A DNA stretch of 64,000 bases from Candidatus Avedoeria danica (lineage in GTDB: Bacteria; Chloroflexota; Anaerolineae; Epilineales; Epilineaceae), in NCBI GenBank assembly GCA_016703025.1, contig JADJCV010000004.1, forward strand, positions 310,001 to 374,000. Reading direction: 5' to 3'. The position numbers were made by a program, and so were the translations under genes. Shown here one piece after another: positions 42,737 through 51,094 of this stretch (positions within the stretch are counted from its first letter, which is position 1; each line of letters begins with the position of its first letter). Below the pieces are notes generated by a model. That model saw only the letters and a program-made list of their open reading frames with translations. It did not search any database and was not told the origin of the DNA.

Positions 42737-43236
42737 CACGCGACGTTCCCGGCGGGCGCGGGCGCGTGCCGGGCCAAGTGCCGCACCCGCGCCGCGATGC
42801 CCATCAAGCCCATCGCCTTGCCCATCGACAGCTCGCGCCCGAAGATCTCGTAGACGATGTCGTCGGAAAGCGCTGTCGCTTCCTCGATCGGGCGGCCGTT
42901 CAGCGCGTCGCCGAGCAGGACGGCCAATGCGCGGGCGGAGACGCCTTGCGGGTTCTCGACGGCGAAGTGGTAGTCCAACGTCCCGTCCGGCCGCGGCGCG
43001 GCCCAGACGTACGCATCGGACTCGCAGTCCTTCACCCGGTTTGCCCGATCGAACGGCCGCGTCGCGACGCTCGGCGGCACGTCGCGGAACCGGCGGGCGA
43101 TGTCGATGAGCATCTGCACGCGCGCCGAGCGGTCCTCGGACATGTCGAGCGCGTCGATCGCCTCGGCGAGCCGCGGCGGCACCGTGCCACCCAGCTTGTC
43201 GGCATGCGCGTCTCCACGCGGCGCGATCTCGCTCAA
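42733..43236 (-). CDS. sufE: SufE-like sulfur acceptor protein
   Basis: A 168-residue cytosolic protein of the SufE family, which takes persulfide sulfur from the cysteine desulfurase SufS for iron-sulfur cluster assembly. The conserved Cys is C71 in RVKDCESDAYVW, and the C-terminal part (ENPQGVSARALAVLLGDAL, then DIVYEIFG) matches the family core. The TTG at 43236 is chosen because AAGGAGGA sits 5 nt upstream; longer frames run back through the promoter. Typical SufE has GCxSxVW; here D-C-E-S-D-A-Y-V-W. Neighbours are not the usual suf genes but the zinc-ribbon and giant VWA genes, overlapping by 4 bases each. Confidence 0.85.
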   Translation of the reverse strand: MSEIAPRGDAHADKLGGTVPPRLAEAIDALDMSEDRSARVQMLIDIARRFRDVPPSVATRPFDRANRVKDCESDAYVWAAPRPDGTLDYHFAVENPQGVSARALAVLLGDALNGRPIEEATALSDDIVYEIFGRELSMGKAMGLMGIAARVRHLARHAPAPAGNVAW

Positions 43237-43292
43237 CCCGTCCTCCTTCGGTGCAGGCCGTTCCGGCGTGCGAACACCGGTGACGGGGCCGA

Positions 43293-43320
43293 AGGATAGC
43301 ACGCAACCCGAACCCGCCAA
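43293..43320 (-). promoter_or_regulatory. Candidate promoter of the sufE-like operon
   Basis: Minus strand TTGGCG, 16-nt spacer, TATCCT, 57 bases before the TTG start. Confidence 0.5.
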
Positions 43321-43329
43321 GTAGGGGCG

Positions 43330-43520
43330 GGGCCCCGTGCCTGCCCTCCCTCCACCCACCCCCCATTCCCCCAACGGCCCCCACGCCCACCCACCCGTCT
43401 CCCCCACGCCCACCTTGCCGTTCCCCCACCCAATGGCAGCATGCCCCGGTGCACCACCCCCCGGTCCCCCCGCTCATCGGCCACCCCCCCCCCGACGCCC
43501 CCGCCCCCGCCCCCGCCCCC
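43330..43520. repeat. C-rich (minus-strand G-rich) low-complexity tract
   Basis: Runs of 3 to 8 C on the plus strand at short intervals between the divergent sufE-like and oxidase genes and into the oxidase N-terminus. The minus strand carries many GGG runs with short spacers, suitable for G-quadruplexes. Confidence 0.6.
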
Positions 43521-44492
43521 CCCGTCACCATCATCGGCGCGGGCGTGATCGGCCTGACCACCGCCATCCGCTTGGCCGAGTCCGGCCGCCGCGTCGAGGT
43601 CGTCGCCCGCGCCTTCTCGCCGCACACGACGTCCGACGTCGCGGCGGCCGTGTGGTACCCATTCCGGGCCGGACCGGCGGACGCGGTAGCCCGCTGGGCG
43701 CTCCGCTCGTACGCCGTCCTCGGCGCGCTCGCCGCCGACCCCGCGACCGGCATCGCGGTCGTCGAGGGCCGCGAGTACGCGCACGATATCGTCCCGTACG
43801 AGCCGTGGCACGACCACGTCGACGGCTTCCGGCAGCTCCCGCCCGGCGAAGTGCCCCCACCGTTTCGGCACGGCATCGCCTTCCGCGCGCCCGTCGTCCA
43901 GATGCCGCGCTACCTCGCCTGGCTTCACGAGCGCGCCACCGCGCTGGGTGTCGCCTTCCGCACGCACGCGTTCGATGCGGGCGAGCTTTCAGCCCTGGTC
44001 GCCGCCGGAGCGGTGGTCGTCAACTGCACCGGCCTCGGCGCCCGCGAGCTCGTCGGCGACGGGACGCTCTACGCGATTCGCGGCCAGATCGTCCGCGTCG
44101 CGCCGGGCCACGCGCCGCACTTCGTGCAGGCCACGCGGCTGCCGCAGCCCGTGACGTATGTCATCCCGCGCGCCGACTGCACCGTGCTCGGCGGCTCGAC
44201 GGACGCCGGCCGCGAGGACCTCGCGATCGATCCAGCCGAGGCGGCGGCGATCCGCGCCCGGTGCGTCGCGCTCATGCCCGCGCTGGCCGACGCCGCCATC
44301 CTCGGCCACGCCGTCGGCCTCCGGCCGGGCCGCGACGCGGTGCGGCTGGAGCGCGAGGACGTCGGCGCGGGGGTGATCGTCCACTGTTACGGGCACGGCG
44401 GCGCAGGCGTGACGTTGTCGTGGGGGTGCGCGGAGGACGTTGTGGCGCTCGTGAACGGTGCCCAGCGGGGCCTCCAATCCCTCAACCCGTGA
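43449..44492 (+). CDS. FAD-dependent D-amino-acid-oxidase-family enzyme
   Basis: About 347 residues. The FAD Rossmann motif TIIGAGVIGLTTAIRLAESG starts near residue 27, followed by AAAVWYPFRA, as in D-amino-acid oxidases. The C-terminal VHCYGHGGAGVTLSWGCA fits the family signature (H-x-Y-G-x-G-G-x-G-x5-G-x-A). It would oxidise D-amino acids to imino acids with FADH2 reoxidised by oxygen, in the cytosol. The first ~25 residues are a Pro-rich product of the C-rich tract, so the true start may be later, near PPVTIIGAG. Start GTG 43449 has no good ribosome site. Convergent with the next gene. Confidence 0.9.
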   Translation: MHHPPVPPLIGHPPPDAPAPAPAPPVTIIGAGVIGLTTAIRLAESGRRVEVVARAFSPHTTSDVAAAVWYPFRAGPADAVARWALRSYAVLGALAADPATGIAVVEGREYAHDIVPYEPWHDHVDGFRQLPPGEVPPPFRHGIAFRAPVVQMPRYLAWLHERATALGVAFRTHAFDAGELSALVAAGAVVVNCTGLGARELVGDGTLYAIRGQIVRVAPGHAPHFVQATRLPQPVTYVIPRADCTVLGGSTDAGREDLAIDPAEAAAIRARCVALMPALADAAILGHAVGLRPGRDAVRLEREDVGAGVIVHCYGHGGAGVTLSWGCAEDVVALVNGAQRGLQSLNP

Positions 44493-44496
44493 TCCT

Positions 44497-44524
44497 CCCC
44501 CTCCCCCAAACTTGGGGGAGGGGG
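44497..44524. terminator. Convergent-gene hairpin CCCCCTCCCCCAA/TTGGGGGAGGGGG
   Basis: 13-bp perfect stem with a 2-nt loop between the converging stops at 44492 and 44565. No U-run; a bidirectional terminator or a dispersed palindromic element. Confidence 0.6.
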
Positions 44525-44564
44525 TCGGGGGGTGAGGGCCGCAGGCCGCCGACAGCTCAAAGCG

Positions 44565-45530
44565 CTAAGGCATCGGCCCCTTCTCGCACACGATCAGCGA
44601 GATCTCGTCGATGTAGTGCCAAGTGGGCACGTTCTCGCTCATTCGGCTCTTGATCTGCAGCTGGAAACGCTCCCAGCCCGGGCGGACGACGACGTGGCGC
44701 GTGACGTCATAGCCGAAGCGCTTCCACGTCGCCACCGGGGCGAGCGGCACGCTCTCCTCGCTCGCGACGGCGTCCTTCACCGCCTCCTCCACGCCGTCCT
44801 GGCTGAGGAAGATCGGCTGCAGCGTATCGTCGTCGCGGCGGTTGGGCACCTCCTCGGTCAGCATCGTGAAGTCGAAGCTGAGCGAGGCCGAGATCAAGCG
44901 GGACGATTGGATCGTCGTCCAGAGGCGCAACGGTCGCCCGGGATGGGTGATCGTCTCGACGACGCCCTGGCTGCCGCCGCCGAGGGCGGCGAAGTACTCG
45001 CCCCACGTGGGCCGCGGGATCGTGTTCGGTTCCGCCTTGCGGATGATCTGCGACAGCGTTCGCGCCCGGAAGCCGGACTGGAGGTCCCACTCGTTCGGGC
45101 CCTTCTCGAAGTCGCCGTTCGTCGTCAGCTCGCGGCAGACGCGGCCGTCCGAGGTCGGCACGGGCGTCAGCGTGGCGGTCGGCGGCGGGGTCTGTGTCGG
45201 CTCGTCCGTCGAGAAGATGCCCGGCGTCGGGGTGAGGGTCACGTCGAGCGTCGGCGTTGCGGTCGGCGGCGGCTCGGTGGGGGACGCGGTCGGGGCCGCT
45301 GCCGTCCGTGTCGCGGTCGGTGCCGCAGTGGCCGGGTGCGCCGTCGCGGCGGCCGGGATGTCGTTGCGGCTGGCGCCGCGCAGGACGAGCGGCAGATAGT
45401 TGAACACCCTCGACCCGTTCTGGGCGAACGTCGGCCGCTCGATCGAGCCGAGCGTCCCCATCGCCCCCAAAGCGACACCCGCGGCCCCGATCACGGCGGC
45501 CCGGCGGCAGATCTCCCACAAGCGACTCAT
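44565..45530 (-). CDS. Secreted protein with carbohydrate-binding-like C-terminal domain
   Basis: A 321-residue exported protein. Start ATG 45530 (GGGGGA 5 nt upstream; ATG 45536 also possible). Signal peptide (AAVIGAAGVALGAMGTLG) is followed within 15 residues by FNYLPLVLRG, so here the aromatic-Leu-Pro motif is N-terminal. A T/P linker of about 90 residues separates it from a C-terminal domain opening CRELTTNGDFEKGPNEWDL, the typical start of galactose-binding-like or CBM-type sandwiches, and closing with WHYIDEISLIVCEKG. Two Cys at the ends of the domain probably pair. Function inferred: surface glycan or protein binding. Confidence 0.82.
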   Translation of the reverse strand: MSRLWEICRRAAVIGAAGVALGAMGTLGSIERPTFAQNGSRVFNYLPLVLRGASRNDIPAAATAHPATAAPTATRTAAAPTASPTEPPPTATPTLDVTLTPTPGIFSTDEPTQTPPPTATLTPVPTSDGRVCRELTTNGDFEKGPNEWDLQSGFRARTLSQIIRKAEPNTIPRPTWGEYFAALGGGSQGVVETITHPGRPLRLWTTIQSSRLISASLSFDFTMLTEEVPNRRDDDTLQPIFLSQDGVEEAVKDAVASEESVPLAPVATWKRFGYDVTRHVVVRPGWERFQLQIKSRMSENVPTWHYIDEISLIVCEKGPMP

Positions 45531-45681
45531 CGCCATCCCCCATGTTCGAACTCGACGGCGCCCAACCGGGCGCCGCTGGACGTCAGACACCGTTTCGACC
45601 CGCCCGGGTCGCAGCGCGCGCCACCGCTATACTGCCGCGCCGCTCGCCCGAGGGCAACATCGGCCGCGCGCCGTGCGGCCG

Positions 45682-48600
45682 TCAGCGACAGGCGACGACG
45701 GCCGCCAACCCACGGTAGATCTCCTCGAGCACCCGTTCGTCCGCCGCCGCGCGGTACCCGTCCGGGCTGGCGACGTCCACGAGCAGCGCGGCGTCGACGT
45801 CCGCGCCGAGGCCGATCGCGAAGACGAGCGTGCCGGAGGCCTTCAGGGCCGCCGCCACCTCGCGCACCGGCTCGACGGGGCCGTTCTGCGTGCCGTCGGA
45901 CAGGAGGACGACGACACCGCGGCTGCCGGGCCGGCGGTTCGGGCTGCCGGCGAGCTCGCCGGCAGCGGCCCGCAGCGCGCGGTCGATCCGGGTGCCGGGG
46001 CTCGAGGCGAGGCCGTCGATGGCGGCGATCAGCACGGCGTCGTCGCCCGTCAGGCCGGCGGCCAGCGTCGGCTGCTCGCTGAAGCCGATGACGGCCGCCT
46101 GGTCGCCGCTCTCGCCGAGCAGGCCGACGAACGTCCGCGCCGCGGCCTTGGCCGCCTCCAGCTTGGCGCCGACCATGCTGCCCGACGTGTCGATCACGAC
46201 GACGACGTCGTTGCGCCGCGCGCCGGGCAGGCAGGCGAGACGGTAGGCGGCCGGCAGGTAGACCGGGCGCGGCAGCGATGTCGGGGTGGCGGTCGGCGTG
46301 GGCGTCGGGGCGACGACCTCGATCTCGGGGACCGGAAACGTGAACGTCCGCCGCGCGCCGTCGCCGTCGGCGTACTCCGCCACGGCGCGAAGGTTCGTCC
46401 GCAGGCGGCCGGTCCGGAGCGGTCGGATCTGGTAGGTCAGCGTGATCCCGCTCTCCGGCAACAGCGTCCGGCCCCACTGCAGCGCCCGCGTCCCGTCCTC
46501 GAACGCCGCGGGCCGTGCCGAGCCGGCCACGAGCTCGACCTCACCGCCCATCGCGTCGTCGATGACGAGGTTGCCCGCCAGGCTCGTCGTCACGGAGCGC
46601 AGGATCTCACCGTACACCGGGAAGAGGTCCTCGGGCGTCGGCGCGTCGAAGAACCGCTCCTGCCGCCCGGCGATCGCGACGAGCGCCGGGCGGTTCACGT
46701 CCGCGCCGAGGCCGATCGTGTAGAGCTGGACGCCGGAGCGGCGGGCGGCGTCGGCGGCCAGGACGGGATCGCCCGGCCCGTTCTGCCGGCCGTCCGTCAA
46801 GAGCACGACGACCGGCAGCGCGTCCGGCCGCCCGGCGGCCGCGAAGTGGGCCACCGCGGTGTCGATCGCCGCCGCCAGGTTCGTCGAGCCCGTCGGCGCG
46901 AGGCCGTCGAGGGCGTCGATCGTCGCCACGAGGTCGGCCGAGAGCGGCGCGACGACGGCTGCCGTCGTCTCGAACGCGACGAGGCCGACGCGGTGGTGGC
47001 GGACGTCGAGCAGCTCGGTGAACGTCCGCGCCGCCGCTTGCGCCGCGGCCAGCTTGGCGCCGGCCATCGAGCCGGAGCGGTCGATCGCCAAGAGGACGTC
47101 GGCGCCGGACTGGCGCGTCGTGGCGGGGCAGCGGGCGGCCAGCGTGAGCGTGACGTTCGCCGTCTGGCCGAGGACGATCCGCGGCGGGCCGGCCACCTTG
47201 TCGCCCGTGACGGTGCACGCGCCGGGCGAGAACGTCGGGGTGGCCGTCGGCGTCGGCGACGTCGGCGATGGGCCGGGCGTGCGGGCTGTCGGCGTCGCGG
47301 GGCCGAACGGCATGAACAGGTGGAGGGATGCGCGCCGACGATCGGAGAGCCAGACGGCACCGAAGCGGTCGAGGGCGATATCGTCGGCGCTGATCGCCGT
47401 GCCGTCCAGCAGCCGGGGCGTGAAGCGGGCGACGAGCGACTCGTCGCGATCCGTCAGCGCGTGGACCTCGACGGCGCCGTCCGCGAGCAGCCCGGCGACC
47501 CAGGTAGACGACCCGGTGCCCGCTTGGGCCGCCGCGTCGTCGGGTACGGTGGCGGCCGCCAGGCGACGCGGGCCGGCCAGCAGGCCCATCGGCCACGCGC
47601 CGCGGAGCGGGCCGGGCGCGATCGGGTTCCAGCCCTGGATGTGCGCGTCGACGAGGTCGGCGGTCAGGACGATGCCGGTCGGGAACGTCGGGTCAGGCGC
47701 GACGGCGGCGATGTCCGTGGGCCAAAGGCCCTGGCCGCTCGGCCAGCGGATCCGGCCGGTCTCGCCGCCCGTGACGGCGTCCAGCAAGACGGCCTCGTGG
47801 CCGCGTGGCTGCGTCACGGCCACGTGCGTGCCGGCGGTGATCCGCCCGCCGAGCGCGAGCGGCACGGGCACGCGCCAGGCAGGCGGCGGGTCGCTCCAGC
47901 CGGCCTGGCCGAGCAGCGAGCCGCGCCGCTCGACCGCCCCGTCGGCCGTCGTCAGGTAGAGCTCGCCGTCCGGGCCGAGGGCGATATCGAGCGTGTTGCT
48001 CGGGACGATCCGGCTGCCGATCTGCACGCCGGCGGCGTCGAACGCGACGACGCGCTCGCCGCGCAGATCGAGGGCGGCCACATGCGGCCCGTCCCGCGGG
48101 CTGCCGGACGGCGCGGCGAGCGCGATGCCGCCGCCCCACGCCTCGCCCCCCAGCCGCGGCGCCCATGCCGGCTTGGCCGTCGTCCCGACGATCGCGGCGC
48201 GCGCTCCGCCCCCGGCCAGTCGGCCCTGCACGCGCAGCCGGCTGCCGGCGGAAAGCCCCGTCGTCGTCACCGCCCACCCGCCTGCCGGGCCGTCGTCGGC
48301 CATCGCCAGGGCGAACGGCCAGTCGCCCTCCGGCGGCGGCGTGCCGAGCGCGCGGGCCGTCCATACGACGACCGGGCGGCCGGCGGCGTCGAACGTCACG
48401 AGCAGCGCCGGGTCGGTCGTCGCCGCGGACTCGGGCCGGACGAGGGCGTACACGGCGTCGGCCGCGTCGACGGCGACGGCGAGCGGGACATAGCCGCTGG
48501 CGCCGAGATCGAAGGACCGCACGACGTCGCCCCGCAAGTCGAACCGTACGACGAGGCCGATCCAGGGCGATGCCGCCACCATGTCGCCACCGGGCGCGAC

Positions 48601-49284
48601 GGCGAACCTGACGAGCTCGCCGTCGCGCCCGATCTTGGCCAGGCGCTGGGTCGCGCCCGAAGCGCGATCGACGCGCAGCGCGGTGCCGCCGATAACGGCG
48701 ATGACGTCGCCCGTCCGCGGGTGGACCGCCAGATCGACCGCCACGCCGAGGTCGCCGCGCGCCTGCTCGAACGTGTCGACGCGCACGACGGACTCGCGCC
48801 GGCCGTCGGGCAGGCGGCTCTCGAGATAGTAGACCGTGACGCCGTCTCCGAGGCTGTCGGAGCTCTGGAAGATCTCTGCCCAGAGCACGTACCGCCGGCC
48901 GCTGCTCGCGCGCGGGTCGGCGGCGACGGCGTAAGGCAGCCGCACGGACGGCAGGTCCGGCCGCGGCGTGAGGGTGTTCAGCTCTTCGGGCGCCTGCCAC
49001 CACGCCGAAGGCTCGATCTCGCCGCCGCGGTACACCTGCACCGCCCGGTTGTCCCCGTCGGCCACCAGCAGCTCGCCGGTTCGGTCGAGCGCGATGTCGA
49101 TCGGCGCCGCGGGCAGGGGCGGCAGGTGGATGCTGGCGGCGAGGCCCCAACGGCCGACGGATTGGCCGGCGGCGGGGGGCGCCGGGCGGATCGTGGCGAG
49201 CGTCGCGACGAGCGTGATGGCCGCGGCGCAGATGGCGAGGCGCGCGGCGGCGGGAAGGCGTCGGGCTGCGGCTGGAGGCATCAT
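45682..49284 (-). CDS. Giant secreted propeller protein with two VWA domains
   Basis: 1200 residues from ATG 49284 (ATG 49281 also possible; weak ribosome site). Signal peptide (LAICAAAITLVATLATI...AAGQS). Residues ~35-650 form NHL/YVTN-like repeats (PIDIALDRTGELLVADGDN, LDIALGPDGELYLTTADG, DDIALDRFGAVWLSDR). Then a T/P linker, an Ig-like segment between Cys (GACTVTGDKVAGP to AARC), VWA 1 (AIDRSGSM, TDGRQNG), a DUF11-like sandwich, a linker, PVYLPAAYRLAC and VWA 2 (VIDTSGSM, SDGTQNG), ending AAVVACR. Same architecture as 38115-41786, only moderately similar in sequence. Divergent from the sirtuin gene. Predicted surface binding protein. Confidence 0.9.
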   Translation of the reverse strand: MMPPAAARRLPAAARLAICAAAITLVATLATIRPAPPAAGQSVGRWGLAASIHLPPLPAAPIDIALDRTGELLVADGDNRAVQVYRGGEIEPSAWWQAPEELNTLTPRPDLPSVRLPYAVAADPRASSGRRYVLWAEIFQSSDSLGDGVTVYYLESRLPDGRRESVVRVDTFEQARGDLGVAVDLAVHPRTGDVIAVIGGTALRVDRASGATQRLAKIGRDGELVRFAVAPGGDMVAASPWIGLVVRFDLRGDVVRSFDLGASGYVPLAVAVDAADAVYALVRPESAATTDPALLVTFDAAGRPVVVWTARALGTPPPEGDWPFALAMADDGPAGGWAVTTTGLSAGSRLRVQGRLAGGGARAAIVGTTAKPAWAPRLGGEAWGGGIALAAPSGSPRDGPHVAALDLRGERVVAFDAAGVQIGSRIVPSNTLDIALGPDGELYLTTADGAVERRGSLLGQAGWSDPPPAWRVPVPLALGGRITAGTHVAVTQPRGHEAVLLDAVTGGETGRIRWPSGQGLWPTDIAAVAPDPTFPTGIVLTADLVDAHIQGWNPIAPGPLRGAWPMGLLAGPRRLAAATVPDDAAAQAGTGSSTWVAGLLADGAVEVHALTDRDESLVARFTPRLLDGTAISADDIALDRFGAVWLSDRRRASLHLFMPFGPATPTARTPGPSPTSPTPTATPTFSPGACTVTGDKVAGPPRIVLGQTANVTLTLAARCPATTRQSGADVLLAIDRSGSMAGAKLAAAQAAARTFTELLDVRHHRVGLVAFETTAAVVAPLSADLVATIDALDGLAPTGSTNLAAAIDTAVAHFAAAGRPDALPVVVLLTDGRQNGPGDPVLAADAARRSGVQLYTIGLGADVNRPALVAIAGRQERFFDAPTPEDLFPVYGEILRSVTTSLAGNLVIDDAMGGEVELVAGSARPAAFEDGTRALQWGRTLLPESGITLTYQIRPLRTGRLRTNLRAVAEYADGDGARRTFTFPVPEIEVVAPTPTPTATPTSLPRPVYLPAAYRLACLPGARRNDVVVVIDTSGSMVGAKLEAAKAAARTFVGLLGESGDQAAVIGFSEQPTLAAGLTGDDAVLIAAIDGLASSPGTRIDRALRAAAGELAGSPNRRPGSRGVVVLLSDGTQNGPVEPVREVAAALKASGTLVFAIGLGADVDAALLVDVASPDGYRAAADERVLEEIYRGLAAVVACR

Positions 49285-49426
49285 GGGCGGCTCAGGTCCG
49301 TGAAGCGCGGGTCGAAGTGCGGGTCGACGCGCGCATGGGTACATCGGGTACAACCATCGGGCACATGTCGAAGCGCGCACGAGTGTAGCGGATCGGGCAA
49401 GGCTATACTCGACCGCAGGAGAAACG

Positions 49427-50203
49427 ATGCCATCCAGCCTGCCTGAGACCGTCGCCGCCCCGCTCACCGCCGCCGCCGAAGCGGTTCGCGCGTCGCGCCG
49501 CGTCGTCGTCCTGACCGGCGCCGGCATGTCGGCCGAGAGCGGGATCCCGACGTTCCGCGACGCGGGCGGGATCTGGTCGATGTTCGACCCCGACGACGTC
49601 GCCACGCCGCGCGCGTTCGAGCGCGACGCGGGCAAGGTGTGGCGCTGGTACGCCGAGCGGCGCCGGTCGATGGCCGGCGCCCGGCCGAACGCCGGCCACG
49701 CGGCGCTGGCGGCGCTCGAGGCACGGCTCGCGGCGCGGGGCGGGTCGGTGATCGTCGTGACGCAGAACATCGACGGCCTTCACCGCGCTGCCGGCAGCCG
49801 GAACGTCGTCGCGGTCCATGGGGACATCCACGGCGCGCGGTGCTTCGACTGCCGTGCCGACGCGGGCGAGGCCGGTGCCCATGACGCTTCGACCGTCGTG
49901 CCCCCGCGCTGCCCCGCTTGCGGCGGTCGGCTGAGGCCGGACGTCGTGTGGTTCGGCGAGGCGCTGCCGATGGCGGCCGTCGGGCGGGCACTGTCCGCCA
50001 TCCGCGCGTGCGATGTGCTGCTCGTCGTCGGGACGTCGGGCGAGGTCGAGCCGGTGGCCAGCTTCCCGCTGCTCGCGCTGGAGCACCGCGCCGTCCTCGT
50101 CGAGATCAACCCGGCGCCGACGCCGCTGTCGGCGCATGCCACCCACGTCGTGCGCGCCGGAGCGGCCACGGCGCTGCCGGCGCTCGTGGAGGCGTGCGGA
50201 TGA
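49427..50203 (+). CDS. Sir2-family NAD-dependent protein deacylase
   Basis: A 258-residue cytosolic sirtuin removing acyl groups from lysine with NAD+ as co-substrate. Visible: GAGMSAESGIPTFRD, TQNIDGLH, catalytic His131 in AVHGD, two zinc CxxC pairs (RCFDCRA and RCPACGG), and VVGTSGEVEP. Tyr75 and Arg78 (WYAERR) match the Y-x-x-R pocket of class III (SIRT5/CobB-like) enzymes that prefer succinyl or malonyl lysine. AGGAGA precedes the ATG, and TATACT at 49404-49409 is a possible -10 box. The stop overlaps the next start (ATGA), so the two genes are co-translated. Confidence 0.93.
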   Translation: MPSSLPETVAAPLTAAAEAVRASRRVVVLTGAGMSAESGIPTFRDAGGIWSMFDPDDVATPRAFERDAGKVWRWYAERRRSMAGARPNAGHAALAALEARLAARGGSVIVVTQNIDGLHRAAGSRNVVAVHGDIHGARCFDCRADAGEAGAHDASTVVPPRCPACGGRLRPDVVWFGEALPMAAVGRALSAIRACDVLLVVGTSGEVEPVASFPLLALEHRAVLVEINPAPTPLSAHATHVVRAGAATALPALVEACG

Positions 50204-50697
50204 TCGCCCCGGTCGCCGCGGCCGTGCTGGCCCATGTCGCCCAAGTGCCCGAAGTGGCCGACGACTTCGTCCGGACGCTCATCGGCCTGCTGACGACGTA
50301 CTTCGCGCTCGTGCTCGGCTTGGTGGCACTGTGGGTGTTCATCGTCTTCCGGATCATCCGCCGGATGACGGTCGGCCTGGACGACACCGGCCTCTTCGCG
50401 CTGCGCTCCGTCACGATCGCGGTGCCGCTGGCCATCGACGCCGTGGACCTCGGGCTCGACTTCTTCGGGTCGCCGCTCGCGTGGTTCATCGCCAACCAGA
50501 CGCCGCTGAAGCCGCTGCGCGGGGCGTCGCTCTGGGAGGGCCTCGTGCCCGGGACGCAGCTCCTGCCGACGATGACGCTCGGCTGGTGGTGGGCGAACCA
50601 TGTGCGGCGGGATGGGCCGTGGCCGGGGCGGGCGATCGACGTCGCGGCCGCACGCCTCGATGCCGGTGACGACGCGGATCGCGACGGCCTCGACTAA
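50200..50697 (+). CDS. Small membrane protein coupled to the sirtuin gene
   Basis: 165 residues, family not recognised. The ATG overlaps the sirtuin TGA by four bases (ATGA). One clear membrane segment (LLTTYFALVLGLVALWVFIV) and one or two weaker hydrophobic stretches (SVTIAVPLAIDAVDLGLDFF; MTLGWWWANH). It contains FFGSPLAWFIANQTPLKPLRG, and the C-terminus is charged. Codon pattern matches its neighbours and coupling supports expression. Function unknown. Confidence 0.75.
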   Translation: MIAPVAAAVLAHVAQVPEVADDFVRTLIGLLTTYFALVLGLVALWVFIVFRIIRRMTVGLDDTGLFALRSVTIAVPLAIDAVDLGLDFFGSPLAWFIANQTPLKPLRGASLWEGLVPGTQLLPTMTLGWWWANHVRRDGPWPGRAIDVAAARLDAGDDADRDGLD

Positions 50698-51080
50698 CGC
50701 ACGCCGATGATCGCGGCCACCTCCGCCCAGTCCAGGCCGTCCCACGCGTAGCGGTCGAGGTCGATCCGCAGCGTCTCGTCCACCGCGACCCCCTCGGCCC
50801 GGAGCCGCGCCGCCTGCTCCGCTGCGTCGTACTCGCGGTTCACGATGCTGATCCGGCCCTGTGCGTTGATCACGCGCTGCCACGGCACGTCGCCGTACGC
50901 CGGATCGCCTCCACGGTCCTTCAGCGCGTTCAACGCATAGCCGACGGCGCGCGCCCCGCGCGGCTGGCCGAGCATGAGCGCCACCGCGCCGTACGTCGTC
51001 ACGCGGCCGCGGGGGACGCGGCGGACGACGGCGTAGACGTGGTCGAAGAACGTGGCGGCGGGCGGGGTTGCCGCAGACAT
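50694..51080 (-). CDS. Alkyltransferase-like protein (ATL, MGMT-family without the acceptor Cys)
   Basis: 128 residues with the DNA-binding fold of O6-alkylguanine-DNA alkyltransferases: helix-turn-helix RGRVTTYGAVALMLGQPRGARAVGYAL and the site VPWQRVINAQGRIS. The methyl-accepting PCHR is PWQR here (Trp67, Gln68), so it cannot transfer alkyl groups to itself; ATL proteins with PWHR instead bind alkylated guanine and hand it to nucleotide excision repair. Replacement of the usual His by Gln is a small oddity. Convergent with the membrane protein gene, overlapping by 4 bases. No strong ribosome site. Confidence 0.88.
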   Translation of the reverse strand: MSAATPPAATFFDHVYAVVRRVPRGRVTTYGAVALMLGQPRGARAVGYALNALKDRGGDPAYGDVPWQRVINAQGRISIVNREYDAAEQAARLRAEGVAVDETLRIDLDRYAWDGLDWAEVAAIIGVR

Positions 51081-51094
51081 GGTCGCGCGAGACC

